A stretch of DNA of 64,000 nucleotides from Nostoc sp. JL33 (GTDB lineage: Bacteria > Cyanobacteriota > Cyanobacteriia > Cyanobacteriales > Nostocaceae): positions 124,001 through 188,000 of the forward strand of contig NZ_JABXKP010000064.1 of NCBI RefSeq assembly GCF_017114985.1, written 5' to 3'. Both the position numbers and the translations under genes were made by a program. Below, one piece after another: positions 18,401-26,725 of the stretch (position 1 is the stretch's first letter; each line of letters opens with the position of its first letter). Below the pieces are notes generated by a model that was not told the origin of the DNA, did not search any database, and saw only the letters and a list, made by a program, of their open reading frames with translations.

Positions 18401-18622
18401 GATATTATCAAAATTGCAATGGTAAGATTGCATGAGATTTTGAAAAACTATCAGGCGCGTTTGTTGTTGCAAGTTCACGATGAATTAGTGTTTGAAATCC
18501 CCCCTCATGAGTGGGAAGAATTACAACCGCAAATTAAGTCGGTGATGGAAAACGCAGTTCAGTTGAGTGTACCGTTGCTGGTGGATGCGCGTGTTGGTGA
18601 AAATTGGATGGAGACGAAGTAA
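15491..18622 (+). CDS. polA: DNA polymerase I
   Basis: Repair and Okazaki-fragment-processing polymerase, 1,043 residues. The 5'-3' exonuclease domain (about 10-300) includes AIAFDLGEATFRHE, ADDVLGTLA and DKSDNIPGVKGIGEKTA. The 3'-5' proofreading domain (about 375-570) is apparently active: DTETTALEP, NAKFDRLVL and DYCGMDAYSTF. The polymerase domain carries motif A DYSQIELRILAHL, motif B RRLAKTINFGVIYGM and motif C QVHDELVFE. It is longer than E. coli Pol I (928). Part of the excess is a segment at about residues 604-675 made of two related units with the pattern P..LK.YF..I...DL..IKQ...D.L, inserted before LNSPEQLSELLF. It is apparently monocistronic. Confidence 0.96.
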   Translation: MSEITSATATRPTFILVDGHSLAYRSYFAFAKGRDGGLRTKTGIPTSICFGFVKCLLEVMATEQPQAMAIAFDLGEATFRHEADETYKADRPETPEDFIPDLANLHELLNGFNLPFFTAPGFEADDVLGTLAQRVTAAGYRVKILTGDRDLFQLIDSDKEITVLNFSPDALKRSTNSITEFEAEQVKEKMGVLPSQIVDFKALCGDKSDNIPGVKGIGEKTAVQLLNTYGSLDHIYAALGEIKGATQKKLASGKEDADRSRYLATIVLDVPIEFDLEDCKLKGFDTSVLSPILEKLEFKSFLGKINDLQQRFGGQIEDKQEAKTDASNPNTNSELRDDEDNDLWFFSASDTAAVPQKFTSPITPRIINTEAKLTELVKLLQTFTTPETPVAWDTETTALEPRDAELVGIGCCWGTEPDEVAYIPVGHKTGENLHKDLALEVLRPILESADYPKALQNAKFDRLVLRCQGINLAGVVFDPMLASYILRADSSHNLMDLANKYLGLTAKSYLDLVPTGKTIADIDIPAVADYCGMDAYSTFGLVSKLREKLDQIPTLSKLLVEVEQPLEAVLAEMEYTGVRIDLPYLHKFSVQLENDLAQIEQIAYSSIPASELKGYFETIWDQNQPDLVSIKQKKYDTLPSPILKAYFQKILKELPKIDLLDIKQRITDVLPSDIVNLNSPEQLSELLFDILRLNSKKSRKTSSKGYYSTAADILENMQGDHPFIDALLEYRTLHKLYSTYVKAIPKLVRSDTQRLHTDFNQTVTDTGRLSSSNPNLQNIPIGTTFSRQIRKAFLPEPGWLMVAADYSQIELRILAHLSQEPILVEAYQQNKDVHTVTARLVFEKEDVTSDERRLAKTINFGVIYGMGSLRFSRSTGIDKNIANEFIKRFNERYPKVFAYLERVKKEAIALGYVETIFGRRRYFNFTSNSLHRLKGGNPEDIDLSKLKNLGALDAGLLRSAANAPIQGSNADIIKIAMVRLHEILKNYQARLLLQVHDELVFEIPPHEWEELQPQIKSVMENAVQLSVPLLVDARVGENWMETK

Positions 18623-18693
18623 GTTGAACTGTGACAAGGCTTTTAGCTAGAAAAGTGTCAATCAGTTTAGTTGAAAATTTAAAACTCTAACTA

Positions 18694-18799
18694 ATAAGCT
18701 GTTCTACCTTTAACTTGCATAATTAGGGCGGGCTTTCCGGCCCACCCCACAAGACTTTGATTAAATTTAAATATGCAAACTAGATGTGGAACAGCTTAT
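18694..18799. mobile_element. MITE-like element with 28-bp imperfect terminal inverted repeats
   Basis: The ends ATAAGCTGTTCTACCTTTAA.. (18694-18721) and the complement of 18772-18799 match at 23 of 28 positions. The 106-bp element encodes nothing and contains a GGCGGGC..GCCCACCCCACAAG core related to the palindrome at 15328-15389. No clear target duplication was found. Confidence 0.55.
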
Positions 18800-18811
18800 C
18801 AAGTTGATAAA

Positions 18812-18846
18812 ATCATCAAGAGTCAAAAGTATCGACTCTTGATGAT
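18812..18846. terminator. 13-bp hairpin between convergent polA and psb27
   Basis: ATCATCAAGAGTC (18812-18824) pairs perfectly with 18834-18846 around a 9-nt loop. The position between convergent genes suits a bidirectional terminator, but there is no strong T-run. Confidence 0.4.
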
Positions 18847-18867
18847 GGAGTAGGCAATAGTTAAGAG

Positions 18868-19266
18868 TTAACCGCCACGCTTGAGTGCTACTTCTACCTG
18901 CTGTAACTCCTTCTCTAAACGATTTTTGAGTTTTTCGGGTACGGCACGATTTGGGTAAGAACTGTAGTGTCCAGCTAGGGAATTGAGGGCTGTTCGCATG
19001 GTTGTAAACGAGCCAAGACCAGAAACAGAGTTAACTCGCTGATAGCGAGCTGAAAAGTCATTAATTTTTTGACGCGCTTCTGCTTGAACTGCTGCTTTCT
19101 CTGGTGAATCTTGTGATATATCCAGAGCTTGTCTCATAACATTGACTACAGCTAAGGTGTCTTGGCGATAATCCCCAGTCAAACTATCTGGACTGCCAGA
19201 ACAGCCCATTAAGCCCACAGCTACAACCAAAACCAGCGCAAGCAAACGCGACCAATAGCGCTTCAT
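18868..19266 (-). CDS. psb27: Photosystem II assembly lipoprotein Psb27
   Basis: A thylakoid-lumen lipoprotein that binds CP43 in photosystem II assembly and repair intermediates, before the manganese cluster forms. The product has 132 residues. The N-terminal signal MKRYWSRLLALVLVVAVG ends in lipobox LMGC, and the remainder is a four-helix bundle with the family segment GDYRQDTLAVVNVMRQAL. ATG at 19266 starts the signal peptide correctly; the longer reading to 19296 adds ten unconserved residues. It is convergent with polA and stands alone. Confidence 0.9.
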   Translation of the reverse strand: MKRYWSRLLALVLVVAVGLMGCSGSPDSLTGDYRQDTLAVVNVMRQALDISQDSPEKAAVQAEARQKINDFSARYQRVNSVSGLGSFTTMRTALNSLAGHYSSYPNRAVPEKLKNRLEKELQQVEVALKRGG

Positions 19267-19510
19267 AAGCATTAAGTAGAAGAATACGTAAATCAACGTC
19301 TATCCTATCTTGGATTGGTAACTTGGGGATCAATTGAGTAGGGAATGGGGGAGGAAGGAGTAGGCTGGGCTGTTTTTTCCCTAAAAGGCGCTCATTTACA
19401 AGTATATGGGGCAAAAAAATCGGGTGATTAAAAAATCTGATGAGACAATTCTTATCCAGATGCCTTCTTTGCGAGAGACTTTACCAACGGTAACTCCTTC
19501 GGTGTACGAT

Positions 19511-20209
19511 TTAATCAACTAACTTTTCTTGCCTCAATCTTTGCAATTTAAGCATCGTAATACATATCATTAGCCACAAAAAACCGACTCCATAACCTGC
19601 AATTATGTCTGTGGGCCAATGGACTCCTAAATATAAGCGGCTGATCCCAATAGCAGCAATTAAAATAACAGTTAAACTGTAAATAACTTTGGCAAAATTA
19701 GGATAGTGAGTTGCCAATTCGTAAGCAATAAAACCATAAAGTACAACAGAGCCTAGTGCATGACCGCTAGGAAAACTAAAAGATGTTTCAGAAATCAAGC
19801 GATGCCACAGTTCAGGGCGAGGTTTAGAAAAAAACAACTTTAGCCCTGTATTTAAAATTAACCCTCCTAAGCAAGCAAGTACAAAAACTTTCGCTTCTTC
19901 TTGGTAATGTCGCCACCAAAGTAATAAAACAGTAATACCTGCAACTATAACCACTGTATTAGGATTACCAAGATTTGTAATAAACAGCATTAAATTATCT
20001 AAATTTGGATTGGCGAACTGATGTAGCCATAACAAAAAAGTAGTATCAAATGCAAAAGCTTCTCGCTCCAAAACCTCTGTAGTTAGTTTTGCTAAAACAA
20101 AAAGGATGAGCAGAGAACTAGCAAGTCCAATAATACCAATTGTCGCAATTAAGGAAACCAAACGAGGATGTATATGACGCAACCAGAAATTAGAAACTTG
20201 TCGGAGCAT
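19511..20209 (-). CDS. PAP2-family phosphatase
   Basis: A membrane phosphatase of 232 residues related to phosphatidic acid and undecaprenyl-diphosphate phosphatases. All three active-site motifs are present: KLFFSKPRP (motif 1), PSGHALGS (motif 2, catalytic His), and SRLYLGVHWPTD (motif 3). About six hydrophobic helices flank them. The substrate is not readable from sequence. It lies downstream of two membrane-protein genes on the same strand but 154 bp away, so operon membership is uncertain. Confidence 0.87.
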   Translation of the reverse strand: MLRQVSNFWLRHIHPRLVSLIATIGIIGLASSLLILFVLAKLTTEVLEREAFAFDTTFLLWLHQFANPNLDNLMLFITNLGNPNTVVIVAGITVLLLWWRHYQEEAKVFVLACLGGLILNTGLKLFFSKPRPELWHRLISETSFSFPSGHALGSVVLYGFIAYELATHYPNFAKVIYSLTVILIAAIGISRLYLGVHWPTDIIAGYGVGFLWLMICITMLKLQRLRQEKLVD

Positions 20210-20363
20210 ACTTTAATGTCATTCGTCGTTAGAAAGCGTGACCACGATTAGTCTTCTTTGCTTTAGAGCGGTGAACAGGATAGAGAATCTAAGTAGAGAT
20301 ACAAGAACTATAGATGAACCGATAGTATCAAAATCGAGGGCATCTTTATTTGCTTAAACGCAA

Positions 20364-21107
20364 TCACTCAACTAGGTGACGCACTTTTTTCTCCTTTCGC
20401 ACGGAAAAGAATAAGACAACTGCCAGTAGGATAAAGGCGATCGCCGAAGCATAGCCTCTTGGCAGTGATAGACCGCCATCTTTGACTGGTTTGGTAAGAA
20501 AATCTCCGAAGGTGGCTCCGAAGGGTCGCGTGAAGATGAACGCCACCCAGAATAGGAGAATATCGCTCAACTTTGTTACGTAGTGAAGGGCTATGACAAC
20601 ACCAATGACGCTGGCTGTCACGAATGCGCCCTGAATATAACTCAGTCCCAAGTTGCTTGTCAGAAAGTCACCGAAGGCCGTTCCCAAACTGTTGGAGAAC
20701 ACGATGGCCAGCCAATAGGTAGTCTCTGCGTCTTTCCTCATGATCGGATAAACGCTCAGATCCCGATCGCGGTAGTACCAGATGGCAAGAACGCTCAACA
20801 GACCAGCTACCAGAAGAAGCGATCCCAGTGCGTAGCCCAGCCCAAGAGATCGATCCATCAGGTCTGAAACTTCGGTTCCGGCTGTGGTTGTTGCAATGAT
20901 GGCCGCCCAATAAAGGGCTGGACGATATCTGTCGGATTGAATTTGAAAAAACAGTAAAATAGTCAGAATGGCGAACGTTACAGCAAAAGCTACGTAATAC
21001 CCCAGCCCAAGAGACATTGAGATGTAGTCACCTGCCGTCTCGCCGAGCGTTGTGGCGATGATCTTCATGATCCAGAAGAAAATTGTGACTTTTGCAACTT
21101 TGTTCAT
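20364..21107 (-). CDS. COG4705-type four-repeat membrane protein (first copy)
   Basis: A 247-residue integral membrane protein of unknown function, recognised as the COG4705 family. It is built of four related units, each with an aromatic helix followed by a G-[ETA]-..-D motif: ATTLGETAGDYISMSLGLGY (about 17-36), TAGTEVSDLMDRSLGLGYA (about 75), SNSLGTAFGDFLTSNLGLSY (about 138) and TRPFGATFGDFLTKP (about 193). The conserved acidic and Gly residues inside membrane segments suggest a transport or ion-binding role, which is inference. It is a diverged paralogue of the gene 42 bp upstream and very probably cotranscribed with it. Confidence 0.75.
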   Translation of the reverse strand: MNKVAKVTIFFWIMKIIATTLGETAGDYISMSLGLGYYVAFAVTFAILTILLFFQIQSDRYRPALYWAAIIATTTAGTEVSDLMDRSLGLGYALGSLLLVAGLLSVLAIWYYRDRDLSVYPIMRKDAETTYWLAIVFSNSLGTAFGDFLTSNLGLSYIQGAFVTASVIGVVIALHYVTKLSDILLFWVAFIFTRPFGATFGDFLTKPVKDGGLSLPRGYASAIAFILLAVVLFFSVRKEKKVRHLVE

Positions 21108-21148
21108 TTATTTTTCACAATAAAAAATAGTAAGTCAGCGATCGCTAA

Positions 21149-21916
21149 TCAGTCTTGTCGGTCAATTGGCAGTAGAGGTAATTTCTTCTGCTTAAGGCTT
21201 AAGTAAATAACCAGGGTTACGATTATAGAAAGAAAAATCATACTAGTCCCAACCGTACCAAAACCAAAGCCTCCATTTGTAGCAGATTGTGATAGTAAAT
21301 CACCCATAGATGCTCCAAGCGGACGAGTCAAGATGTAAGCTAACCAGAATGCCAAAACTGCATTCATCCACAAGTAATAATAAGCGATCGCTATGATTGC
21401 AATTGAAGCACCAAATATCAGTGCTGATTGTGCATAACCTAGTCCCAAAGACTCTGCTAAAAGGTCTCCTGTTGCAGTACCCAAGGCAAACGTAAACAAA
21501 ACAGCCACCCAATAAAAAAGCTCTCTTTTAGCTGTATTGATGGAGTGCATGGCTAATGTCTTTTCGTTTGAATACCACAGCGCAAAAACTACCAACAAGG
21601 AAACACTAAAAATTACAGTAGTTGTCACTAAACTAACTCCAAGCTCGTCTACCAATCTATCAGTGATCAGTGTGCCAACGATACTTATCAAAACGACCAC
21701 AAACCAGAAACTTGCTGGAACATAGCGTTTAAGCTTAAACTGATTCAACAGCGCAATCACTAACACGCCGCTCATAATGTAGGATGTAACGCCTAAACCA
21801 AGGTTCAGGGTTGCTGACAGAAAATCTGCTGCGGTTTCACCTACCGTGGTTGCCAGAACCTTAATAATCCAGAAGTAAATTGTAACCTCTGGAACCCTAT
21901 TTAACATTTTATTCAT
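21149..21916 (-). CDS. COG4705-type four-repeat membrane protein (second copy)
   Basis: A 255-residue paralogue of the following gene, with the same fourfold internal repeat: ATTVGETAADFLSATLNLG, GTLITDRLVDELGV, ALGTATGDLLAESLGLGYA and TRPLGASMGDLLSQS. Both proteins open with MNK..(V/P)(K/E)VTI.FWI.K. It is first in its apparent two-gene unit and divergent from the PepSY gene. The promoter region carries a direct-repeat element also found, inverted, before the PepSY gene. Function unknown. Confidence 0.75.
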   Translation of the reverse strand: MNKMLNRVPEVTIYFWIIKVLATTVGETAADFLSATLNLGLGVTSYIMSGVLVIALLNQFKLKRYVPASFWFVVVLISIVGTLITDRLVDELGVSLVTTTVIFSVSLLVVFALWYSNEKTLAMHSINTAKRELFYWVAVLFTFALGTATGDLLAESLGLGYAQSALIFGASIAIIAIAYYYLWMNAVLAFWLAYILTRPLGASMGDLLSQSATNGGFGFGTVGTSMIFLSIIVTLVIYLSLKQKKLPLLPIDRQD

Positions 21917-21973
21917 AACATCTTAAAGTTAGCTGTGTTATCAGAAATTATTGAGTGATTTTACTTTACACAG

Positions 21974-21998
21974 CAAAAGTCAAGAAATAGTCAAGATT
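21974..21998 (-). promoter_or_regulatory. Direct-repeat element upstream of the COG4705 pair
   Basis: Read on the minus strand, TCTTGACT occurs twice with an 11-bp period (TCTTGACTATT then TCTTGACTTTT), as in binding sites of OmpR-family regulators. CTGTGTAAAGTAA follows directly. The gene start is about 58 bp downstream. Confidence 0.55.
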
Positions 21999-22103
21999 TG
22001 ATTTAAAACGGAATTTTTTCCTGATAGAGGCACTAAAAATAGCTGAAATGTCTAATTCAAAGTTAATTTCACCATTTAATATTTAGTTTTATTAACTCAA
22101 ATT

Positions 22104-22127
22104 AATCTTGACTATTCCTGGACTTTT
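22104..22127 (+). promoter_or_regulatory. Matching direct-repeat element upstream of the PepSY gene
   Basis: AATCTTGACTATT followed by CCTGGACTTTT is the same 11-bp-spaced element as at 21974-21998 with two changes, in the opposite orientation. A CTGTGAAAGTAA segment follows at about 22136, like the CTGTGTAAAGTAA of the divergent promoter. Confidence 0.55.
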
Positions 22128-22176
22128 ATTACTTACTGTGAAAGTAACAACCCAGAATTACAGGGATTTTACAAGT

Positions 22177-22671
22177 ATGAAAACTTCAACAAAAATCATT
22201 TTGGCAGCAGCTTTTGTTAGTAGTTTGGGATTTGCTGGATTGTCGAAAGTTGTGTCTGCAAAACAACCACAATCTTCTGTAGCAATTGCACGTCAGCATC
22301 ATAGTGTTACTAAAGTTGCTGAAGCCAGTGATGGCCACGGTGAAACCAACGACGATGCACAAGAACAGCAACAAGCAGCAAAACTGCAACCGCTAGCTAA
22401 AATTACAGCAAAACAAGCACAGCAAGCGGCTGAAGCATCTGTGGGGAGTAAGGCAAGTAGCGTCAAACTCGAAAATGAAGATGGCAACTTAATTTATGCT
22501 GTAGAAATTGGTCAGCAAGAAGTTACGGTAGATGCTGGTAATGGCAAAGTTCTCTATGTTGAAAATGCCAATCAACAAGATGAGAAAAATGAAGCCACTC
22601 GCCCCAAGAGTAGTATTCAAGTTAAAGAAAGTAGTGATGGCGATCGCGAAACCAATGATGATGGTAAGTGA
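22177..22671 (+). CDS. Secreted PepSY-domain protein with acidic SDG..ETNDD motifs
   Basis: A 164-residue exported protein. A signal peptide (about 1-27, MKTSTKIILAAAFVSSLGFA) is followed by an acidic motif ASDGHGETNDD, a Gln/Ala-rich linker, one PepSY domain (about 80-140: ITAKQAQQAAEASVG, VKLENEDGNLIYAVEIG, VDAGNGKVLYVE) and a second acidic motif SSDGDRETNDD at the C-terminus. The paired acidic motifs could bind metal, which is inference. ATG at 22177 starts the signal peptide. PepSY proteins often accompany two-component systems, and one ends 32 bp away in convergent orientation. Confidence 0.8.
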   Translation: MKTSTKIILAAAFVSSLGFAGLSKVVSAKQPQSSVAIARQHHSVTKVAEASDGHGETNDDAQEQQQAAKLQPLAKITAKQAQQAAEASVGSKASSVKLENEDGNLIYAVEIGQQEVTVDAGNGKVLYVENANQQDEKNEATRPKSSIQVKESSDGDRETNDDGK

Positions 22672-22702
22672 GTAGTGAACTTGAAATCCCATTACCTCAT
22701 AT

Positions 22703-23947
22703 TTAAGAGGATGGTAAGCATACTGTAAAACAACTACCAACGCCTAACTGACTTGTGACAGTAATCAATCCACGATGATTTTGAGCAATGGCTTGAGCGA
22801 TCGCTAGCCCCAAACCAGAACCACCTTCCCAATAAGAACGAGACTGATCAGCCCGCCAAAAACGCTCAAAAACCTTATCGATATACTCTGGTGCAATTCC
22901 CACGCCTGTATCTTGCACGTTGACATAAAGATGGGAACCGACACGACTGGTTTTAATTTCAACTACGCCTCCTGATGGTGTGTAATAGAGGGCATTTTCA
23001 ACTAAATTAGTAAACAGTCGCGTTAATTGAACGGAATCACCTATTAACTGAAGATTAGCAATTAATTGAAATTTCAAGTTAATTTGCTTGGCTTCAGCTT
23101 GAGGTTTATAAAGTAGCACTAAGTTCTCCAAAATTGACGTTAAATTGAGACTATCCCTATTCTGAGTGGGAACTTTATCAGTACGTGACAAGAAAAGTAA
23201 GTCTGCTGTGAGGCGAGTCATCTGGTTAGTAGCGCTGGCGATCGCCTGAAATTTTTCTATATCTTTTGGCCTTATTTTTTCTGGGTATTCTAGTGCCAAA
23301 TCAGCATTAATTTTGATTGCCATTAATGGACTGCGTAGTTCGTGGGAAGCATCAGCAGTAAACTGTTTAAGCCTTTCAAAACTCTCCTCAATCGGTTGCA
23401 TTGCTTGACGAGTTAGTAAAATTCCGCCAATACCACTAAGAACCAAAGTTATAATAATTCCGCCGCCTAATCCCCAGTCCAGTTTTTGCAGGGTTTCATC
23501 AAATTCTTCTAAAGATTGACTCACCCTCACATATCCAACTAGCTCACCATTATCGCTCTTGATAATTGGTATAGTCACTGCTCGAATAGGGATTTTGCCC
23601 CTCTGAACTTGTACCATCTTGTTTGGTAATAAAGGTAAAGTTAAAGCAGTTTGTCCTTGTTGGTTAATCAAATTTCCCTGAGTATCAAACCACTGTAATG
23701 TTTGATGATAAGCAATTAAGTCTTGTGGACGAAAGTCACTTTCAAGCGTCAGGCGACCTTTTTCAAACTCTACATTTGCAGCCGCACCTTTCCCTATGGC
23801 TGTGAGTTTATCTGTGATTTGTTCAGTCAGACTGCGAGTGAAAGCAAATCGGACTGCGATCGCAAATATTCCCAGCAGCGATGCAAACACCACTAAGTAA
23901 GACAACAATAAACGATATCTGATTCTTTTAAACACATGATTTATCAA
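22703..23947 (-). CDS. Sensor histidine kinase
   Basis: A membrane sensor kinase of about 414 residues. TM1 (about 13-35), an extracytoplasmic domain (about 36-155), TM2 (about 158-180), then HisKA with phosphoacceptor His in DASHELRSPL (about residue 200) and a complete HATPase domain: N box NLVENALYYTP, G1 DTGVGIAPE, F box FERFWR and G2 GGSGLGLAI. It follows the response-regulator gene by 47 bp, as in RppA/RppB-type pairs. Candidate starts are TTG 23947 and GTG 23935; no nearby ATG is in frame. The stimulus is unknown; linked PepSY and COG4705 genes hint at an envelope or metal signal. Confidence 0.87.
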   Translation of the reverse strand: MINHVFKRIRYRLLLSYLVVFASLLGIFAIAVRFAFTRSLTEQITDKLTAIGKGAAANVEFEKGRLTLESDFRPQDLIAYHQTLQWFDTQGNLINQQGQTALTLPLLPNKMVQVQRGKIPIRAVTIPIIKSDNGELVGYVRVSQSLEEFDETLQKLDWGLGGGIIITLVLSGIGGILLTRQAMQPIEESFERLKQFTADASHELRSPLMAIKINADLALEYPEKIRPKDIEKFQAIASATNQMTRLTADLLFLSRTDKVPTQNRDSLNLTSILENLVLLYKPQAEAKQINLKFQLIANLQLIGDSVQLTRLFTNLVENALYYTPSGGVVEIKTSRVGSHLYVNVQDTGVGIAPEYIDKVFERFWRADQSRSYWEGGSGLGLAIAQAIAQNHRGLITVTSQLGVGSCFTVCLPSS

Positions 23948-23994
23948 AAATTAGCGGACAATTTGACTACTATTAATATTTTTATTAAATTATT

Positions 23995-24672
23995 CTACTT
24001 GTGTCCTAGACGATAACCAATGCCATAGATATTTTCAATCAATTCCTCTGAACTTCCATATACTCTAAGTTTATTCCGCAAATTTGTAATATGAGTTTTT
24101 ATACTTCCTTCTCCCGAAGATTTATCAAAGTCCCACAGTTTATCAAGAATTATAGAACGAGTGACAACTTGATTTGGGTTTCTCAAAAAATATTCTAATA
24201 TCATATATTCTTTAGGAGTTAATGATATGATATTTCCTCTATAAGTAACCTGTTGAGTTGCTGGGTCTAGTTGCAAATCACCGTGGATTAAAATCTGGGG
24301 ACGAATATTTGGAGTTCTTCTAGCTAAAGCCCTGATGTGTGCTGCTAACTCTTTTAAGTCAAATGGCTTAACCAAGTAATCATCAGCGCCAGCATCAAGT
24401 CCGATAATTTTATCGCCTGTTGTATCTCGTGCCGTCAGCATTAAAATCAGAACATTAGATGAAGCATCACGTAAACGCTTACATAGAGTAATTCCATCTA
24501 ATTTAGGAAGCATTAAATCTAATAAAATTAGCTCATATAATCCTGATTGCGACCATTCCCAAGCTTCCAACCCATCGGTTGTTATATCCACAATATGGTG
24601 TTGTCGTCTTAAAAACTCGGCTAATGGCTTCGCAATGCGATCGTCATCTTCAACTATCAAAATTCTCATCAT
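23995..24672 (-). CDS. OmpR-family response regulator
   Basis: A 225-residue response regulator. The receiver domain has acidic VEDDD (9-11), phosphoacceptor Asp52 (LILLDLMLP), Thr in MLTAR and Lys in YLVKPFD. The OmpR/PhoB winged helix covers about 130-223 (SLTPKEYMILEYFLRNP, GSIKTHITNLRNKL, GIGYRLG). It is first in an operon with the histidine kinase. OmpR-family dimers bind direct repeats spaced 10-11 bp, so it is the obvious candidate to bind the elements at 21974 and 22104. ATG ATG gives two adjacent starts, and GAAGG lies just upstream. Confidence 0.9.
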   Translation of the reverse strand: MMRILIVEDDDRIAKPLAEFLRRQHHIVDITTDGLEAWEWSQSGLYELILLDLMLPKLDGITLCKRLRDASSNVLILMLTARDTTGDKIIGLDAGADDYLVKPFDLKELAAHIRALARRTPNIRPQILIHGDLQLDPATQQVTYRGNIISLTPKEYMILEYFLRNPNQVVTRSIILDKLWDFDKSSGEGSIKTHITNLRNKLRVYGSSEELIENIYGIGYRLGHK

Positions 24673-24854
24673 CCTTCATATGTAAATTATTAGGGCTTGC
24701 GGTTAATTTTAAAGTTTTCATCATATATTCTTAACTTGAACTTAATTTAATTTAATTAATATTCGGATGATCAATCAAAATATGTGATAGCAATCAAGCT
24801 GATTCCTCAAAGAAAAATACATAGGATACGTTATCAACAAAGGAGATAAATAGG

Positions 24855-26567
24855 ATGACTCGATTTTGCAATTTCCATTTACCTACTATTTTTAAAACAG
24901 TAATTTTTAGCACAACTATTTTAATAGGACAAACATTTTTACAATTTAATAACTCAGCAGCAACAGCAGCCAGCCTTTACCAACATGTGTTGCTCTTATC
25001 AGTAGATGGACTACATGATGCTGACATCGCTGATCCTTTACTTCAACCTTATTTATCGAATATTAAGAATTTGCAAGCAAATGGTGTTACTTACACTAAC
25101 GCCTTTACCAGCATACCCTCCGATTCCTTTCCTGGTGAATTGAACTACCTAACAGGAGCAAGTCCGAAAACTACAGGGGTTTATTATGACAATTCATATA
25201 GTCGCTCATTATTAAGTAAACTAGGGAGTCCTGCCAGTACTGAAGTTCTCTTTGATGAAAGCATTGATAAAAACTCCAATCTTCTTAGTGGAGGAGGTGA
25301 TTTTGGCAAAGGTAGCATTGATTCAAGTAAGTTGCCAGTAGATAGCATAGGAAAACCCATTTATCCTCATAACTACCTGAATGTAAATACAATTTTTGAG
25401 GTAGCCCACGATGCTGGGTTACACACTGCATTTATTGATAAACATCCTGCCTATGACCTTGCTAATGGGGTTTCAGGTAACGGGGTTGATGACTTTTATG
25501 CTCCAGAAATCAATGCTAAAGTTGCCTTAGAAAACGGCAAATTAGTTGATCAATCAACAGCCCAAGATCCTAGCAATCTCACATTTAAAACGACAACTAA
25601 AAGCACTAGTCTCACAGAGGCTTATGATGATCTGAAGGTAAATGCGCTTTTAAACCAAATTGCTGGTAAGGATTCTCAAGGAACCACGACTCCGGGAACT
25701 CCTGCTATTTTTGGCATGAACTTTCAAGCCCTCAGCGTCGCCCAGAAAGATGCTAGCAGCAATGGTGGAATTGCTGCTGATGGAACACTTTCAGGAGGAT
25801 TCATTGATGCCTTAGAACATACAGACGCTAGTATCGGGAACATAGTTAATGCATTGAAACAACAAAATTTATTTGATTCAACATTAGTAGTTTTGACAGC
25901 AAAACATGGTCAAAGTCCCCGTGAAGGAACAGCTACCCTGATTTCCGAAAACACATTTACAGATATCTTAGAAAAAGCTGGGATTACCGTAAATCATGCA
26001 ACACAAGATGATATTGGCTTATTTTGGCTTGCAGATCAAAGCCAAGCTGATACTGCGACAACTCTTTTAAAGAATCTCAATAATCCGGCGATTAATCAGG
26101 TGTTTTCTGGTGATGCACTACAACAAGCAGGCTTTGGCAATCCGTTGTCAGATGACCGTACACCAGATATAATTATCAAATTGAACCCTGGATATGTGAT
26201 TTCAGATAGCACAAAAAGGGCTGAACATGGGGGTTTTTCGGATGACGATACTCATGTTGCATTGATTGCTGCTAGCGGAATTGTACCTTCTGGACTCAAA
26301 GCTACAATCCAAACGCAGACGGTAAAAACAACCCAAGTTGCTGTTACGGCTTTAGATGCGTTGGGGTTAGATCCTGAGTTATTACAGGGTGCTGTGAAGG
26401 AAGGTACTAAAAAACTACCAGGGTTAGGAATTTCTGATACCCGCTCAGTACCAGAGCCAGATACAAGTCTTGGCTTGTTATCTATTATGGGCTTGATGTT
26501 AAGTGTCTCTCTATGGAGACGACGCAAGCAGTTGTTAACAATTCAAAATTCAAAATTCACGCATTAA
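24855..26567 (+). CDS. PEP-CTERM alkaline-phosphatase-superfamily phosphodiesterase
   Basis: A 570-residue exported enzyme of the type I phosphodiesterase/nucleotide pyrophosphatase branch of the alkaline phosphatase superfamily. A signal peptide (about 1-38) precedes HVLLLSVDGLHDAD (metal-binding Asp), the segment NAFTSIPSDSFPGELNYLTG near the expected nucleophile, IDKHPAYDL, LTAKHGQSP and AEHGGFSDDDTHV (late metal ligands). The C-terminus has a PEP-CTERM sorting tail: VPEPDTSLG, a hydrophobic stretch, and an RRRKQ cluster, implying exosortase processing. AGGAG at 24841-24845 supports the start. It is divergent from the response regulator, 182 bp apart. Confidence 0.85.
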   Translation: MTRFCNFHLPTIFKTVIFSTTILIGQTFLQFNNSAATAASLYQHVLLLSVDGLHDADIADPLLQPYLSNIKNLQANGVTYTNAFTSIPSDSFPGELNYLTGASPKTTGVYYDNSYSRSLLSKLGSPASTEVLFDESIDKNSNLLSGGGDFGKGSIDSSKLPVDSIGKPIYPHNYLNVNTIFEVAHDAGLHTAFIDKHPAYDLANGVSGNGVDDFYAPEINAKVALENGKLVDQSTAQDPSNLTFKTTTKSTSLTEAYDDLKVNALLNQIAGKDSQGTTTPGTPAIFGMNFQALSVAQKDASSNGGIAADGTLSGGFIDALEHTDASIGNIVNALKQQNLFDSTLVVLTAKHGQSPREGTATLISENTFTDILEKAGITVNHATQDDIGLFWLADQSQADTATTLLKNLNNPAINQVFSGDALQQAGFGNPLSDDRTPDIIIKLNPGYVISDSTKRAEHGGFSDDDTHVALIAASGIVPSGLKATIQTQTVKTTQVAVTALDALGLDPELLQGAVKEGTKKLPGLGISDTRSVPEPDTSLGLLSIMGLMLSVSLWRRRKQLLTIQNSKFTH

Positions 26568-26725
26568 AGAGTTCTGAAGCCGACGCTGCGACTTTTCCCT
26601 GTGCCTCTGCGGTTTAAAAGTAATTTATTTAACCTTATTAGGCGCAGAGAACACAGAGTCAAGAGATTGAAGAGGAATTTTTTGACCAAAATTTTTACCC
26701 ACCTTGAAAGGGCTACTCCTAACTC

